From the NCBI GenBank assembly GCA_029287645.1, contig JARFQS010000168.1, positions 1 through 8,228 of the forward strand: DNA of 8,228 nt. The letters run 5' to 3'. A program made the translations under genes and the position numbers. This document shows, one piece after another, positions 1 through 5,451 of this stretch. The notes under the pieces are model-generated. The model searched no databases. It was not told where the DNA came from and saw nothing but the letters and a program-made list of their open reading frames with translations. This stretch comes from Thermoanaerobaculia bacterium. Its GTDB lineage: Bacteria; Acidobacteriota; Thermoanaerobaculia; Multivoradales; JAHEKO01. The first letter of the stretch is position 1; every line of letters starts with the position of its first letter.

Positions 1-716
1 TCATCGCAGACGACGGTCGGCCAGAGTTGGTCCGGCCGATCCGAGGTGAGAGGGGCAGCGATCGCATCCGCCAGGGAAAGTTGACCGTTGTATAGAGCCA
101 TGCCCACCTGAGCGTCCGCGCCGATCGCGTCGATGGCCGCAATCTCCTCGACCGTCGAGACTCCGCCCGCCACGGTGACCTTCGCCCGACCGGCCCGATC
201 GACGACAGCCCGGGCGCGCTCGAGATCGGTGCCTTCGAGCCGCCCTTCTCGCTCGACAAAGGTGACGAGAAAACCTCCCACCAGATCCTGGAGCTCCGCG
301 ACCCGATCCGGCAAGCGACGCTTCGTCTCGACCTGCCATCCTTCGACCACCACCCGGCTGTCGACACTGTCGACCGCCGCGATCACCCGCTCTCGGGGAA
401 GCTGCCGAAGGAGCTCTGGAGTGGCTGCCGTGCCCAAGATCACCTGCTCCGCTCCCGCATCGAGCCAGTCCAAGGCCGCATCGACGGTTCGTATGCCTCC
501 TCCGACACGACAACGGAAGCGTCGCACCAGACGCTGGATCAGCTCTCGATTCGAACCCCTGCCGAGTGCCGCATCCAGGTCGATGACGGCCAGCTCCCCG
601 GCGACGGAAAAGCGCTCCGCCACCGCCATCGGCTCTCCGGCATCGATCGCCATCTCCTTGCCCCCCACCAGCTGTACGGCGTGACCCTTCATCAGGTCGA
701 TCGACGGTACGATCAT
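1..716 (-). CDS. hisA: HisA, ProFAR isomerase (3' end outside window; probable fusion to a HisI domain)
   Basis: Catalyses the Amadori rearrangement of ProFAR to PRFAR (phosphoribosylformimino-AICAR-P isomerase), supplying HisHF in the cytoplasm. The first 238 codons are visible and no stop occurs before the edge. Seen: a (beta/alpha)8 barrel start with PSIDL (Asp7, first catalytic acid), the half-barrel phosphate motif VGGGIRT (71-77), LGTAA (94-98), a second acid at Asp116 in AAVDS, Thr152 in the loop matching catalytic Thr164 of Thermotoga HisA, and the second phosphate motif VAGGVST (182-188). The loop usually written TDI-x-RDG reads TFVEREG, so this is a divergent HisA, somewhat like eukaryotic HIS6. 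The barrel should end near residue 222. The following SDRPDQLWPTVVCD (225-238) resembles the start of the cyclohydrolase domain of HIS4-type proteins, so the gene probably continues as HisA-HisI. ATG at 716 overlaps the hisF stop (ATGA), with GGAGGT six bases upstream. Confidence 0.9.
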   Translation of the reverse strand, partial: MIVPSIDLMKGHAVQLVGGKEMAIDAGEPMAVAERFSVAGELAVIDLDAALGRGSNRELIQRLVRRFRCRVGGGIRTVDAALDWLDAGAEQVILGTAATPELLRQLPRERVIAAVDSVDSRVVVEGWQVETKRRLPDRVAELQDLVGGFLVTFVEREGRLEGTDLERARAVVDRAGRAKVTVAGGVSTVEEIAAIDAIGADAQVGMALYNGQLSLADAIAAPLTSDRPDQLWPTVVCD

Positions 717-1465
717 CGACGCACCTCCAATCCGAGTTTCTCCAGATCCTCCTTCAAGCTTCGCACCGTGTACTGACCCTCGTGGAAGATGGAGGCGGCC
801 AGAACGGCGTCGGCCCCGGCCCGAATCGCAGCCACCATGTGTTCCGCCCGCGCCGCACCGCCGGAAGCGATGATCGGCACCGTCACAGCCTGACGTATGG
901 CAGCGATGAGCTCGAGGTCGTAGCCATTTCGCGTACCGTCTCGATCCCAGCTGGTCAGCAGAATCTCTCCCACGCCGAGATCCATCGCCCGACGGGCCCA
1001 ATCGATGGCGTCGACATCGAGTCGATCGCGACCCGACCGCACTACGATCGACCACCGGTCTCCATCCACGGCGGCATCGACCGCGAGCACGGTGCACTGA
1101 CTTCCAAAGCGAGCCGCCAAACGAGACAGCAGGCTCGGGTCCTCGACCGCCGCCGTATTGACGGCGACCTTGTCTGCGCCGGCTTCGAGCAGGGACTCCG
1201 CGTCTCCTACCTGGCGCACCCCACCACCCACCGTCACCGGTAAAGGAAGCACCTCTCGGACGGCCCGTACCGTCTCCACCTGGTTATCCCGTTCTTCGGG
1301 AGTCGCACCGACATCGAGAATCACGATCTCGTCTGCGCCTTGCTCGGCATAGCTCTGCGCCAGCTCTACCGGATGACCAGCGTCTCGCAGGCCCTGGAAT
1401 TGCACACCCTTCACCACCCGACCGTCGGCCACATCCAGACATGGAATGACTCGTGGCAACAGCAT
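713..1465 (-). CDS. hisF: HisF, cyclase subunit of imidazole glycerol phosphate synthase
   Basis: With ammonia delivered by HisH, HisF converts PRFAR to imidazole glycerol phosphate and AICAR. The 250-residue product has the normal length for a free-standing HisF. Seen: catalytic Asp11 (PCLDV) and Asp130 (LAVDA) at exactly the family positions, Lys19, phosphate motif VGGGVR (79-84), LLTSWDRDG (169-177, Asp176) and IIASGGA (198-204). The ammonia-gate residues Arg5, Glu46, Lys99 and Glu167 known from Thermotoga HisF are all present, which supports a working HisHF complex. After Asp51 the usual LDITAS reads LDVGAT, a minor divergence. The frame stays open for 82 codons upstream, but that part overlaps hisH and does not resemble HisF. 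ATG at 1465 overlaps the hisH stop by one base (TGATG). A GTG directly before it would give a GTGA overlap and one extra residue, so the start is certain only to within one codon. Confidence 0.96.
   Translation of the reverse strand: MLLPRVIPCLDVADGRVVKGVQFQGLRDAGHPVELAQSYAEQGADEIVILDVGATPEERDNQVETVRAVREVLPLPVTVGGGVRQVGDAESLLEAGADKVAVNTAAVEDPSLLSRLAARFGSQCTVLAVDAAVDGDRWSIVVRSGRDRLDVDAIDWARRAMDLGVGEILLTSWDRDGTRNGYDLELIAAIRQAVTVPIIASGGAARAEHMVAAIRAGADAVLAASIFHEGQYTVRSLKEDLEKLGLEVRR
723..728 (-). promoter_or_regulatory. Shine-Dalgarno of hisA
   Basis: GGAGGT on the minus strand lies 6 nt before the hisA ATG (716-714), inside the last codons of hisF. It is the most canonical ribosome binding site in the operon. 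It suggests hisA is initiated de novo as well as by coupling through the ATGA overlap, and it fixes the start. Confidence 0.75.
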
Positions 1466-2076
1466 CACGATCCCCCTTCTGCCGCCGCCAGCCAACGATG
1501 CACGAGGCGCTGACCCCACGAGCCGGAGAGCTCGGGATGGAACTGACAGCCGAGGACGGTTCCCTTCTCCACACCGGCGACGAAGGGACCGCCATGGTCG
1601 GCGGTCGCCGAGGCCCAACGGGGTGCCGTCTGCAGTCGATAGGAGTTGGCGAAATAGGCGAAGCCGCCCTCGAGGAGTCGGCAGTCGGGACCGACCTCCA
1701 CCCGATTCCAACCCAGCTGCGGCACTCTCACCGAGGCGGGGAATCGACGGACATCGGTTGTCAGGACTCCCAGACCCCGAACGCCTGGTGCCTCCTCGCT
1801 CGACTCGGCCAGAATCTGCAACCCCAAGCAGATCGCCATGGTCGGCCTGCCGAGGCGAATCCTCTCCGCCAAAGGTTCGACGAGACCCGCGCCCCGCAGC
1901 CGTTGCATGACGGAGTCAAAGGCGCCGACCCCTGGAAGCACCAGTGCCGCGGCCGATTCCACCTCCCTCGGTGAGGCCACGAGCACCGGCTCGCCCCCCG
2001 CTCTTCGCAGCGCCGCCATCACAGATGCCAGATTCGCCGCACCCGTGCGCACCACAGCCAGCGATGGGTAGCTCAC
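1465..2076 (-). CDS. hisH: HisH, glutamine amidotransferase subunit of imidazole glycerol phosphate synthase
   Basis: HisH hydrolyses glutamine and channels ammonia into the HisF barrel. The 203-residue product is typical in length for this class I amidotransferase. Seen: oxyanion-strand motif LPGVGAFD (47-54), nucleophile Cys83 in AICLGLQ, and His180 and Glu182 in CQFHPELSG completing the triad. VPQLGWN (118-124) corresponds to the family's VPHMGWN. The family's YFVHSY segment reads YFANSY (141-146), so a commonly conserved His is Asn. The start is GTG at 2076, which overlaps the hisB stop as GTGA and is preceded by AAGGGGAG. It places the first beta-strand (LAVVRTGAANL) directly at the N terminus. 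The upstream in-frame extension lies inside hisB and is not HisH-like. The gene sits between hisB and hisF, and its partner hisF is immediately downstream. Confidence 0.95.
   Translation of the reverse strand: MSYPSLAVVRTGAANLASVMAALRRAGGEPVLVASPREVESAAALVLPGVGAFDSVMQRLRGAGLVEPLAERIRLGRPTMAICLGLQILAESSEEAPGVRGLGVLTTDVRRFPASVRVPQLGWNRVEVGPDCRLLEGGFAYFANSYRLQTAPRWASATADHGGPFVAGVEKGTVLGCQFHPELSGSWGQRLVHRWLAAAEGGS
1472..1478 (-). promoter_or_regulatory. Shine-Dalgarno of hisF
   Basis: AAGGGGG on the minus strand ends 6 nt before the ATG at 1465, within the last codons of hisH. It supports initiation here rather than at the far upstream ATG of the same open frame. Confidence 0.55.
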
Positions 2077-2663
2077 TCCAGGCTCCCCTTGGTGCTCGGC
2101 GGGCCCTGCAGATCCATGGGCTCCAAGGCCTGCCGCAACGCCAGGGCCGTGGCCTTGAAGGCCGCCTCGGCCCGGTGATGATCGTTGGTGCCACGCAGGA
2201 GATCGACGTGGAGAGCGCATCGGGCGCGCATCGCGAAAGAGGTCAGCACGTGCCCTACGTTCTCCGCTGAGAGGCCACCCAGCCGCTCCCGGGTCAGGCC
2301 CAGGTGGATCTCCGGCCAGGGGCGACCCGCCAGGTCCACCACGGCTCGCGCCAGCGACTCGTCCAAGGGCGCATGGGCCGATCCGAAGCGGCGGATGCCA
2401 CCGCGGTCACCGAGCAAACTGTCAACCGCCTCGCCCAGCGCCAAGGCGCAGTCTTCAGCCGTGTGGTGATCATCGACCTGGAGGTCACCGTCGCACGACA
2501 GGCGGAGGTCCCATCCGGCGTGAAAGGCCAGGGCCGAGAGCAGATGATCGAGAAATCCGATGCCGGTGCCTACCTCGAGCCGGCGATTTCCACGCAACTC
2601 CAGATCGACTCTCACCGTCGTCTCGGAGGTTTGTCTGTCGACGCGAATACTCGTTGTCTTCAT
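2073..2663 (-). CDS. hisB: HisB, imidazoleglycerol-phosphate dehydratase (monofunctional)
   Basis: Dehydrates imidazole glycerol phosphate to imidazole acetol phosphate using two Mn ions, in a 24-mer. The 196-residue length is that of the stand-alone dehydratase, so there is no N-terminal histidinol-phosphatase domain as in E. coli HisB. Seen: GFLDHLLSALAFHAGWDL (36-53), the first metal-binding repeat DDHHTAED (64-71), RFGSAHAPLDES (92-103), EIHLGL (118-123), His138 in the NVGHVLTSF segment, and the second metal repeat GTNDHHRAEAAFKA (158-171). ATG at 2663 overlaps the hisC-HAD stop as ATGA and is preceded by AGGAGA with 7-nt spacing. The last 16 residues or so are a variable tail. The phosphatase activity missing from this protein is probably supplied by the HAD domain of the gene just upstream. 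Confidence 0.96.
   Translation of the reverse strand: MKTTSIRVDRQTSETTVRVDLELRGNRRLEVGTGIGFLDHLLSALAFHAGWDLRLSCDGDLQVDDHHTAEDCALALGEAVDSLLGDRGGIRRFGSAHAPLDESLARAVVDLAGRPWPEIHLGLTRERLGGLSAENVGHVLTSFAMRARCALHVDLLRGTNDHHRAEAAFKATALALRQALEPMDLQGPPSTKGSLE
2083..2090 (-). promoter_or_regulatory. Shine-Dalgarno deciding the GTG start of hisH
   Basis: AAGGGGAG on the minus strand lies 6 nt before GTG 2076-2074. Because hisH has no suitable ATG, this site together with the GTGA overlap is what fixes its start. Confidence 0.65.
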
Positions 2664-4375
2664 GGCAAGATCTCCTGAATCTCATTGACGGATCGGAGCA
2701 CCCTCGAGGCGTGCTCGAGGCCCTTTCGGGCCAGCCTCGGATCGTCGGCGGGAGCCGTGACGCCGATCGGCAACACCCCTGCCGAGCGGGCTGCCGAGAT
2801 GTCGTCCGGCGTATCACCGAGCATCCAGGCCCGCTCTACCGCCAAGGCATCCAGAGCCCTCAGCACGGGTTCCGGATCCGGCTTGCTGGGGCCATCTTCG
2901 AGCGTGACGACCGCAGCGAAGAAGTCCTGAACACCATGCATCTCGAGGAAGCGGACAGCATCGGAGCGGGGTCGTCCGGTGACGATCGCCAGGGGGTAGC
3001 GTGCTGCCAGACCCCCCAACAGTTCCCGGTCGATCAGCAAGGGCTCGTCCTTCCACAATCCACACTGGCCGTCGGCACCCTGATAGAGGCCTTCGAACAC
3101 CTCTCGTACTTCCGACAAAGGCTGCTCGACCCCGTGCCGCCGTAGCAACGCTTGCGTCAAGCACCAATCGTTGTTGCTGTTTCCTGCTGCCTTGGCCTCT
3201 GCAATCTCGTCGGGTCCCAGCTCCACGCCGAAAGCGGAGGCCGTCCGAACGATCGCCAATCGGTAGGATCTCGAGACATCGGCAAGAACCCCGTCGAGGT
3301 CGAAAAGCAGAGCTTCCGGCCTCAGCGTCGTACGCACGGATTCCAACAGCCTGTCAGCGAGACTCTCCTCGCTCGGAATGGTGATCCGCAGCCAGGCGTC
3401 CAGACCAGGTCTGCCCGGAAACGAGCGCACCCCGATCCCCAGACCCGCGAGGGCGTCGAGCATCCATTCCGCATCCTGGAAACGTGCGAAGACGAAGTTG
3501 GCCTGTGAATCCATCGCCTCCAGACCCAGCTCCCGCAAGCCTCGTAGGACTCGGCTTCGCTGCCTGACGACTCTCTCGACATGGGACCCCACGCCCTGGG
3601 CTCGCGACAGGAGTCGACGAGCAGCGATCAAGGATGGGGCACTGACCGGGTAGGGTTGACCCGCAGCACGAAGCCACGAGATGACCCGAGGATCTCCCAG
3701 GGCATATCCCACCCGTAGGCCGGCTGCAGCCCACGCCTTGGAGAGCGTTCGGAAGACAACCACGTTCGGCAGCTCGAGAGCCGTCGAAGTCAGGTCTTCG
3801 TCCGCGAACTCGATATAGGCGAGGTCGAGTAGTATGAGCACATTGGGCAGCGTCCGCGCCAAACGCCTCAGCGCTGCGGCGGAAACCACACTGCCAGTCG
3901 GGTTGTTGGGGCTCACCATGGCGATGGCGCAGGTGCGGGACGAGGCTCTCGCAATGGCCTCGTCGACAGGCCACTCGCCAGACCACCAGGAGAGCTCGGT
4001 GACCGATCCACCGCTGAGCAGCACATAGCGCTCCAGCATCTCGAAGCCGGGATTCGTGAGGATCACTTTGCGGCCCGGCGAACAGACGGCCCGCACCCCC
4101 CGTTCCAGCCCATCGTCACCTCCGGCTGTGACCAGAACCTGCTCGCGGTCGAGGCGGAAGAGCTCCGACAGAAGGCTCTCCAATTCCCCGTTCTTCGGGT
4201 ATCGATTCGTGGTGTCGGAGGCCAATCGCAAACTCTCATCCAGCTCTGGCAGAGGGGCACCTGCCTCGTTGGCGTCCAGCCATAGATCGATGCCGCTCCT
4301 GCGGCGGCGGGGCTCGTAGGCGGCGATCTCGGCCACATTCGGCTGTGGACGGACAAGAAGCTCGGGAGCGCTCAT
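2660..4375 (-). CDS. hisC: HisC-HAD fusion: histidinol-phosphate aminotransferase with C-terminal HAD phosphatase
   Basis: A 571-residue two-domain protein. Residues about 1-350 are a fold-type I PLP aminotransferase: NEAGAPLP (36-43), SPNNPTG (155-161), Asp184 and Tyr187 of LDLAYIEF, the PLP-binding Lys213 in RTLSKAWAAAGLRVGY, and carboxylate-binding Arg330 in LRITIP. It converts imidazole acetol phosphate and glutamate to histidinol phosphate. Residues about 354-571 are a complete HAD subfamily IA hydrolase: motif I LFDLDGVLAD (Asp359 nucleophile, Asp361), motif II Thr466 in IVTGRP, motif III Lys498 in SKPDP, motif IV GDTPDD (520-525). The domain boundary lies near nt 3316, with no stop or internal start. 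Context suggests that the HAD domain is the histidinol-phosphate phosphatase, so two consecutive steps would share one chain. This specificity is inferred. From memory, the HAD half resembles the small clade described as TIGR01548. ATG overlaps the hisG stop (ATGA) and has only a weak ribosome site. Confidence 0.93.
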   Translation of the reverse strand: MSAPELLVRPQPNVAEIAAYEPRRRRSGIDLWLDANEAGAPLPELDESLRLASDTTNRYPKNGELESLLSELFRLDREQVLVTAGGDDGLERGVRAVCSPGRKVILTNPGFEMLERYVLLSGGSVTELSWWSGEWPVDEAIARASSRTCAIAMVSPNNPTGSVVSAAALRRLARTLPNVLILLDLAYIEFADEDLTSTALELPNVVVFRTLSKAWAAAGLRVGYALGDPRVISWLRAAGQPYPVSAPSLIAARRLLSRAQGVGSHVERVVRQRSRVLRGLRELGLEAMDSQANFVFARFQDAEWMLDALAGLGIGVRSFPGRPGLDAWLRITIPSEESLADRLLESVRTTLRPEALLFDLDGVLADVSRSYRLAIVRTASAFGVELGPDEIAEAKAAGNSNNDWCLTQALLRRHGVEQPLSEVREVFEGLYQGADGQCGLWKDEPLLIDRELLGGLAARYPLAIVTGRPRSDAVRFLEMHGVQDFFAAVVTLEDGPSKPDPEPVLRALDALAVERAWMLGDTPDDISAARSAGVLPIGVTAPADDPRLARKGLEHASRVLRSVNEIQEILP

Positions 4376-5238
4376 GGCACGATCTGCGCGAGACGGGTGA
4401 CGACGAGATCGGTCCCCCCACGACTCTTCAAGACGGGAATGACCGCGGGCAGCTCGAGGCTCGGAACCGCCGCTTTGACAGCAAACCCTGCCTCACCGGC
4501 GAGTGTCGAAACCGTCGGCTCGCGCATGCAGGGCAGCACCTCGAGGACACTCTCCAGTCGATCCTGCGATACGTTGACTTCCACCATGACTCGACTCCGC
4601 GCCTCCAAGACAGATCGGACGAGAAGCACGAAGTCCTCGATCGCCCGACGCCGGCCAGAGTCCCGCAAGGCCTCGGGGCTGGCGTACAGCCGGGTCGAAG
4701 ACTCCATGAGCTGATCGACGATCTGGAGACCGTTGGCAACGAGGGTCGAGCCCGTCGCCGTGTTGTCCACGATCAGATCGGCATCTTCGGGCGGAAAGAC
4801 CTCTGTCGCTCCATAGGAGTGCACGAAGCTCGCCTCGATCCCACGCGCCTGGATCCAACTACGGGTGAGCCGCTCATACTCGGAGGCGACCACCAGAGGT
4901 CGCCCTGGCAGGCGTTCTCCTTCGAGCAGATCCGCTGGTGCCGCCGCAACCAGCCGAACCGGATCCAGGCCGGTGTCTTGAAGCTCCTCGAGGCGGCCAT
5001 CCAGCTCCGAGACCCAGTCAGCTCCTGAAAAACCGAGATCCCGAGAGCCCACCTGCAGCATCTCGATGATGTTCTGCGGTTTGAGAACCTTGACCTCGCA
5101 GTCAGGGAGCGAAATGTGAGGCCTGTAGCCCCTCGCGGTGTCGCTGAGGTGGATTCCGGCCCCCCTGAGGAGATCGACCACACCCTCGTTCATGCGGCCT
5201 TTCGGAATCGCCAGTCGAAGCTTCTGTCTCGTCGGCAT
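4372..5238 (-). CDS. hisG: HisG, ATP phosphoribosyltransferase (long form)
   Basis: First committed step: ATP plus PRPP gives phosphoribosyl-ATP. The 288-residue product is the long form. Residues about 1-212 are the periplasmic-binding-protein-like catalytic domains, with LRLAIPKGRM at the N terminus, LGFSGADWV (68-76), SYGATEVFPP (141-150) and the PRPP loop DNTATGSTLVANGL (158-171). Residues about 213-288 form the ACT-like regulatory domain (VMVEVNVSQDRLESVLEVLPCM, PTVSTLAG), the usual site of histidine feedback inhibition, so no HisZ partner is expected. ATG at 5238 is preferred because GGAGGA lies 4 nt upstream and the family begins with KLRLAIPKGR. A start 15 codons further upstream would translate the ribosome site itself. 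It is the first structural gene after the attenuator, and its stop overlaps hisC. Confidence 0.96.
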   Translation of the reverse strand: MPTRQKLRLAIPKGRMNEGVVDLLRGAGIHLSDTARGYRPHISLPDCEVKVLKPQNIIEMLQVGSRDLGFSGADWVSELDGRLEELQDTGLDPVRLVAAAPADLLEGERLPGRPLVVASEYERLTRSWIQARGIEASFVHSYGATEVFPPEDADLIVDNTATGSTLVANGLQIVDQLMESSTRLYASPEALRDSGRRRAIEDFVLLVRSVLEARSRVMVEVNVSQDRLESVLEVLPCMREPTVSTLAGEAGFAVKAAVPSLELPAVIPVLKSRGGTDLVVTRLAQIVP

Positions 5239-5242
5239 GTCT

Positions 5243-5249
5243 TCCTCCC
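5243..5249 (-). promoter_or_regulatory. Shine-Dalgarno deciding the hisG start
   Basis: GGGAGGA on the minus strand lies 4 nt before ATG 5238, in the 43 nt between the attenuator terminator and hisG. It rules out the in-frame start at 5283, which would place this purine-rich tract inside the coding region. Confidence 0.7.
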
Positions 5250-5281
5250 CGCCTCCCCGACCGACGCTTCGCTGCAGAAGC

Positions 5282-5308
5282 AAAAAGCGCCGGCTCGGGG
5301 CCGGCGCT
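5282..5308 (-). terminator. Intrinsic terminator of the his attenuator (segments 3:4)
   Basis: On the minus strand AGCGCCGGC (5308-5300) and GCCGGCGCT (5294-5286) form a perfect 9-bp, GC-rich stem with loop CCCGA, followed at once by a run of T (5286-5282). It lies 27 nt beyond the leader-peptide stop and 43 nt before the hisG ATG. Its position inside the leader, not directly after the upstream gene, marks it as an attenuator. It would also stop readthrough from the glycosyltransferase/nucleosidase unit when histidine is plentiful. Confidence 0.9.
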
Positions 5309-5382
5309 CTGGTATCAGTCTCTTGGACTCGGGTCTACACCATCACTCCGCCCCGTCTGGGGTGGTCATGGGAATGATGGTG
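5296..5382 (-). promoter_or_regulatory. his attenuator: mutually exclusive pause hairpin and antiterminator
   Basis: Two exclusive folds can be read by eye in the minus-strand RNA. Segment 1, within the His codons (CACCATCATTCC, 5382-5371), pairs over 12 positions with segment 2 (GGAGTGATGGTG, 5349-5338), with one G-U pair. A CCCC/GGGG hairpin (5362-5359 with 5354-5351) sits inside the loop. Alternatively CGGGGCGG (5355-5348) pairs with CCGGCCCCG (5304-5296, one bulged G), and inside that TGGTGT (5342-5337) pairs with ATACCA (5315-5310) and AGTC (5329-5326) with GACT (5320-5317). The second fold consumes five bases of the terminator's left arm and so should act as antiterminator. A ribosome stalled on the His codons would block segment 1 and favour it. 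No folding energies were computed. Confidence 0.75.
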
Positions 5383-5400
5383 ATGCCGGGTCGTGAACAT
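5335..5400 (-). CDS. hisL: HisL, histidine operon leader peptide
   Basis: A 21-codon open frame from ATG (5400) to TAG (5335) with core RHHHHSHDH: six His codons (residues 6-9, 11 and 13, four CAT and two CAC). It is the hallmark of ribosome-mediated attenuation of his operons, comparable to E. coli HisL with its seven consecutive His codons. Translation in cis senses charged histidyl-tRNA; the peptide itself needs no function. It lies about 14 nt after the predicted transcription start, 27 nt before the terminator and 97 nt before hisG. The ribosome site is weak (GAGTTGGAACC before the ATG). The codons after the His cluster (Pro-Arg-Arg-Gly-Gly) double as antiterminator sequence. No homology beyond the His run is claimed. 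Confidence 0.88.
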   Translation of the reverse strand: MFTTRHHHHSHDHPRRGGVMV

Positions 5401-5421
5401 GGTTCCAACTCGCTAGGCGTG

Positions 5422-5451
5422 AGGCTAACCCGAACTCTCGGCGAGTGTCAA
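5422..5451 (-). promoter_or_regulatory. Predicted sigma-70-type promoter of the his operon
   Basis: The minus strand has a perfect -35 hexamer TTGACA (5451-5446), an 18-nt spacer, and TAGCCT (5427-5422), which keeps the strongest -10 positions T1, A2 and T6. The predicted start is near A5414, giving a very short untranslated region before the leader ATG at 5400. The -35 box contains the TGA stop of the upstream gene, so the promoter begins exactly where that gene ends. The -10 is weak, and sigma consensus in this organism is unknown. Confidence 0.6.

Noticed and set aside
1..513. 170-codon minus-strand open frame overlapping hisA
   Set aside because: Its Arg/Gly/Ser-rich translation is a frame-shifted shadow of hisA, which shows the phosphate-binding and catalytic motifs in the correct frame.
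1466..1711. N-terminal extension of hisF to an upstream start
   Set aside because: The extra 82 residues are low-complexity and overlap hisH; HisF begins at MLLPRVIPCLDV, which puts the catalytic Asp at residue 11.
2073..2663. Bifunctional HisB as in E. coli
   Set aside because: The protein is 196 residues and starts directly with the dehydratase domain. The HAD domain is instead at the end of the hisC frame, and the ATGA overlap with its own start and stop separates the two proteins.
5239..5283. Longer hisG starting at 5283
   Set aside because: It would begin within the terminator's T tract and translate the Shine-Dalgarno region; the family N terminus fits the ATG at 5238.
5239..5447. T-box or other riboswitch upstream of hisG
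   Set aside because: The region is too short for a T-box, I see no specifier/antiterminator layout of that class, and the translated His-rich leader with a competing hairpin explains the terminator.
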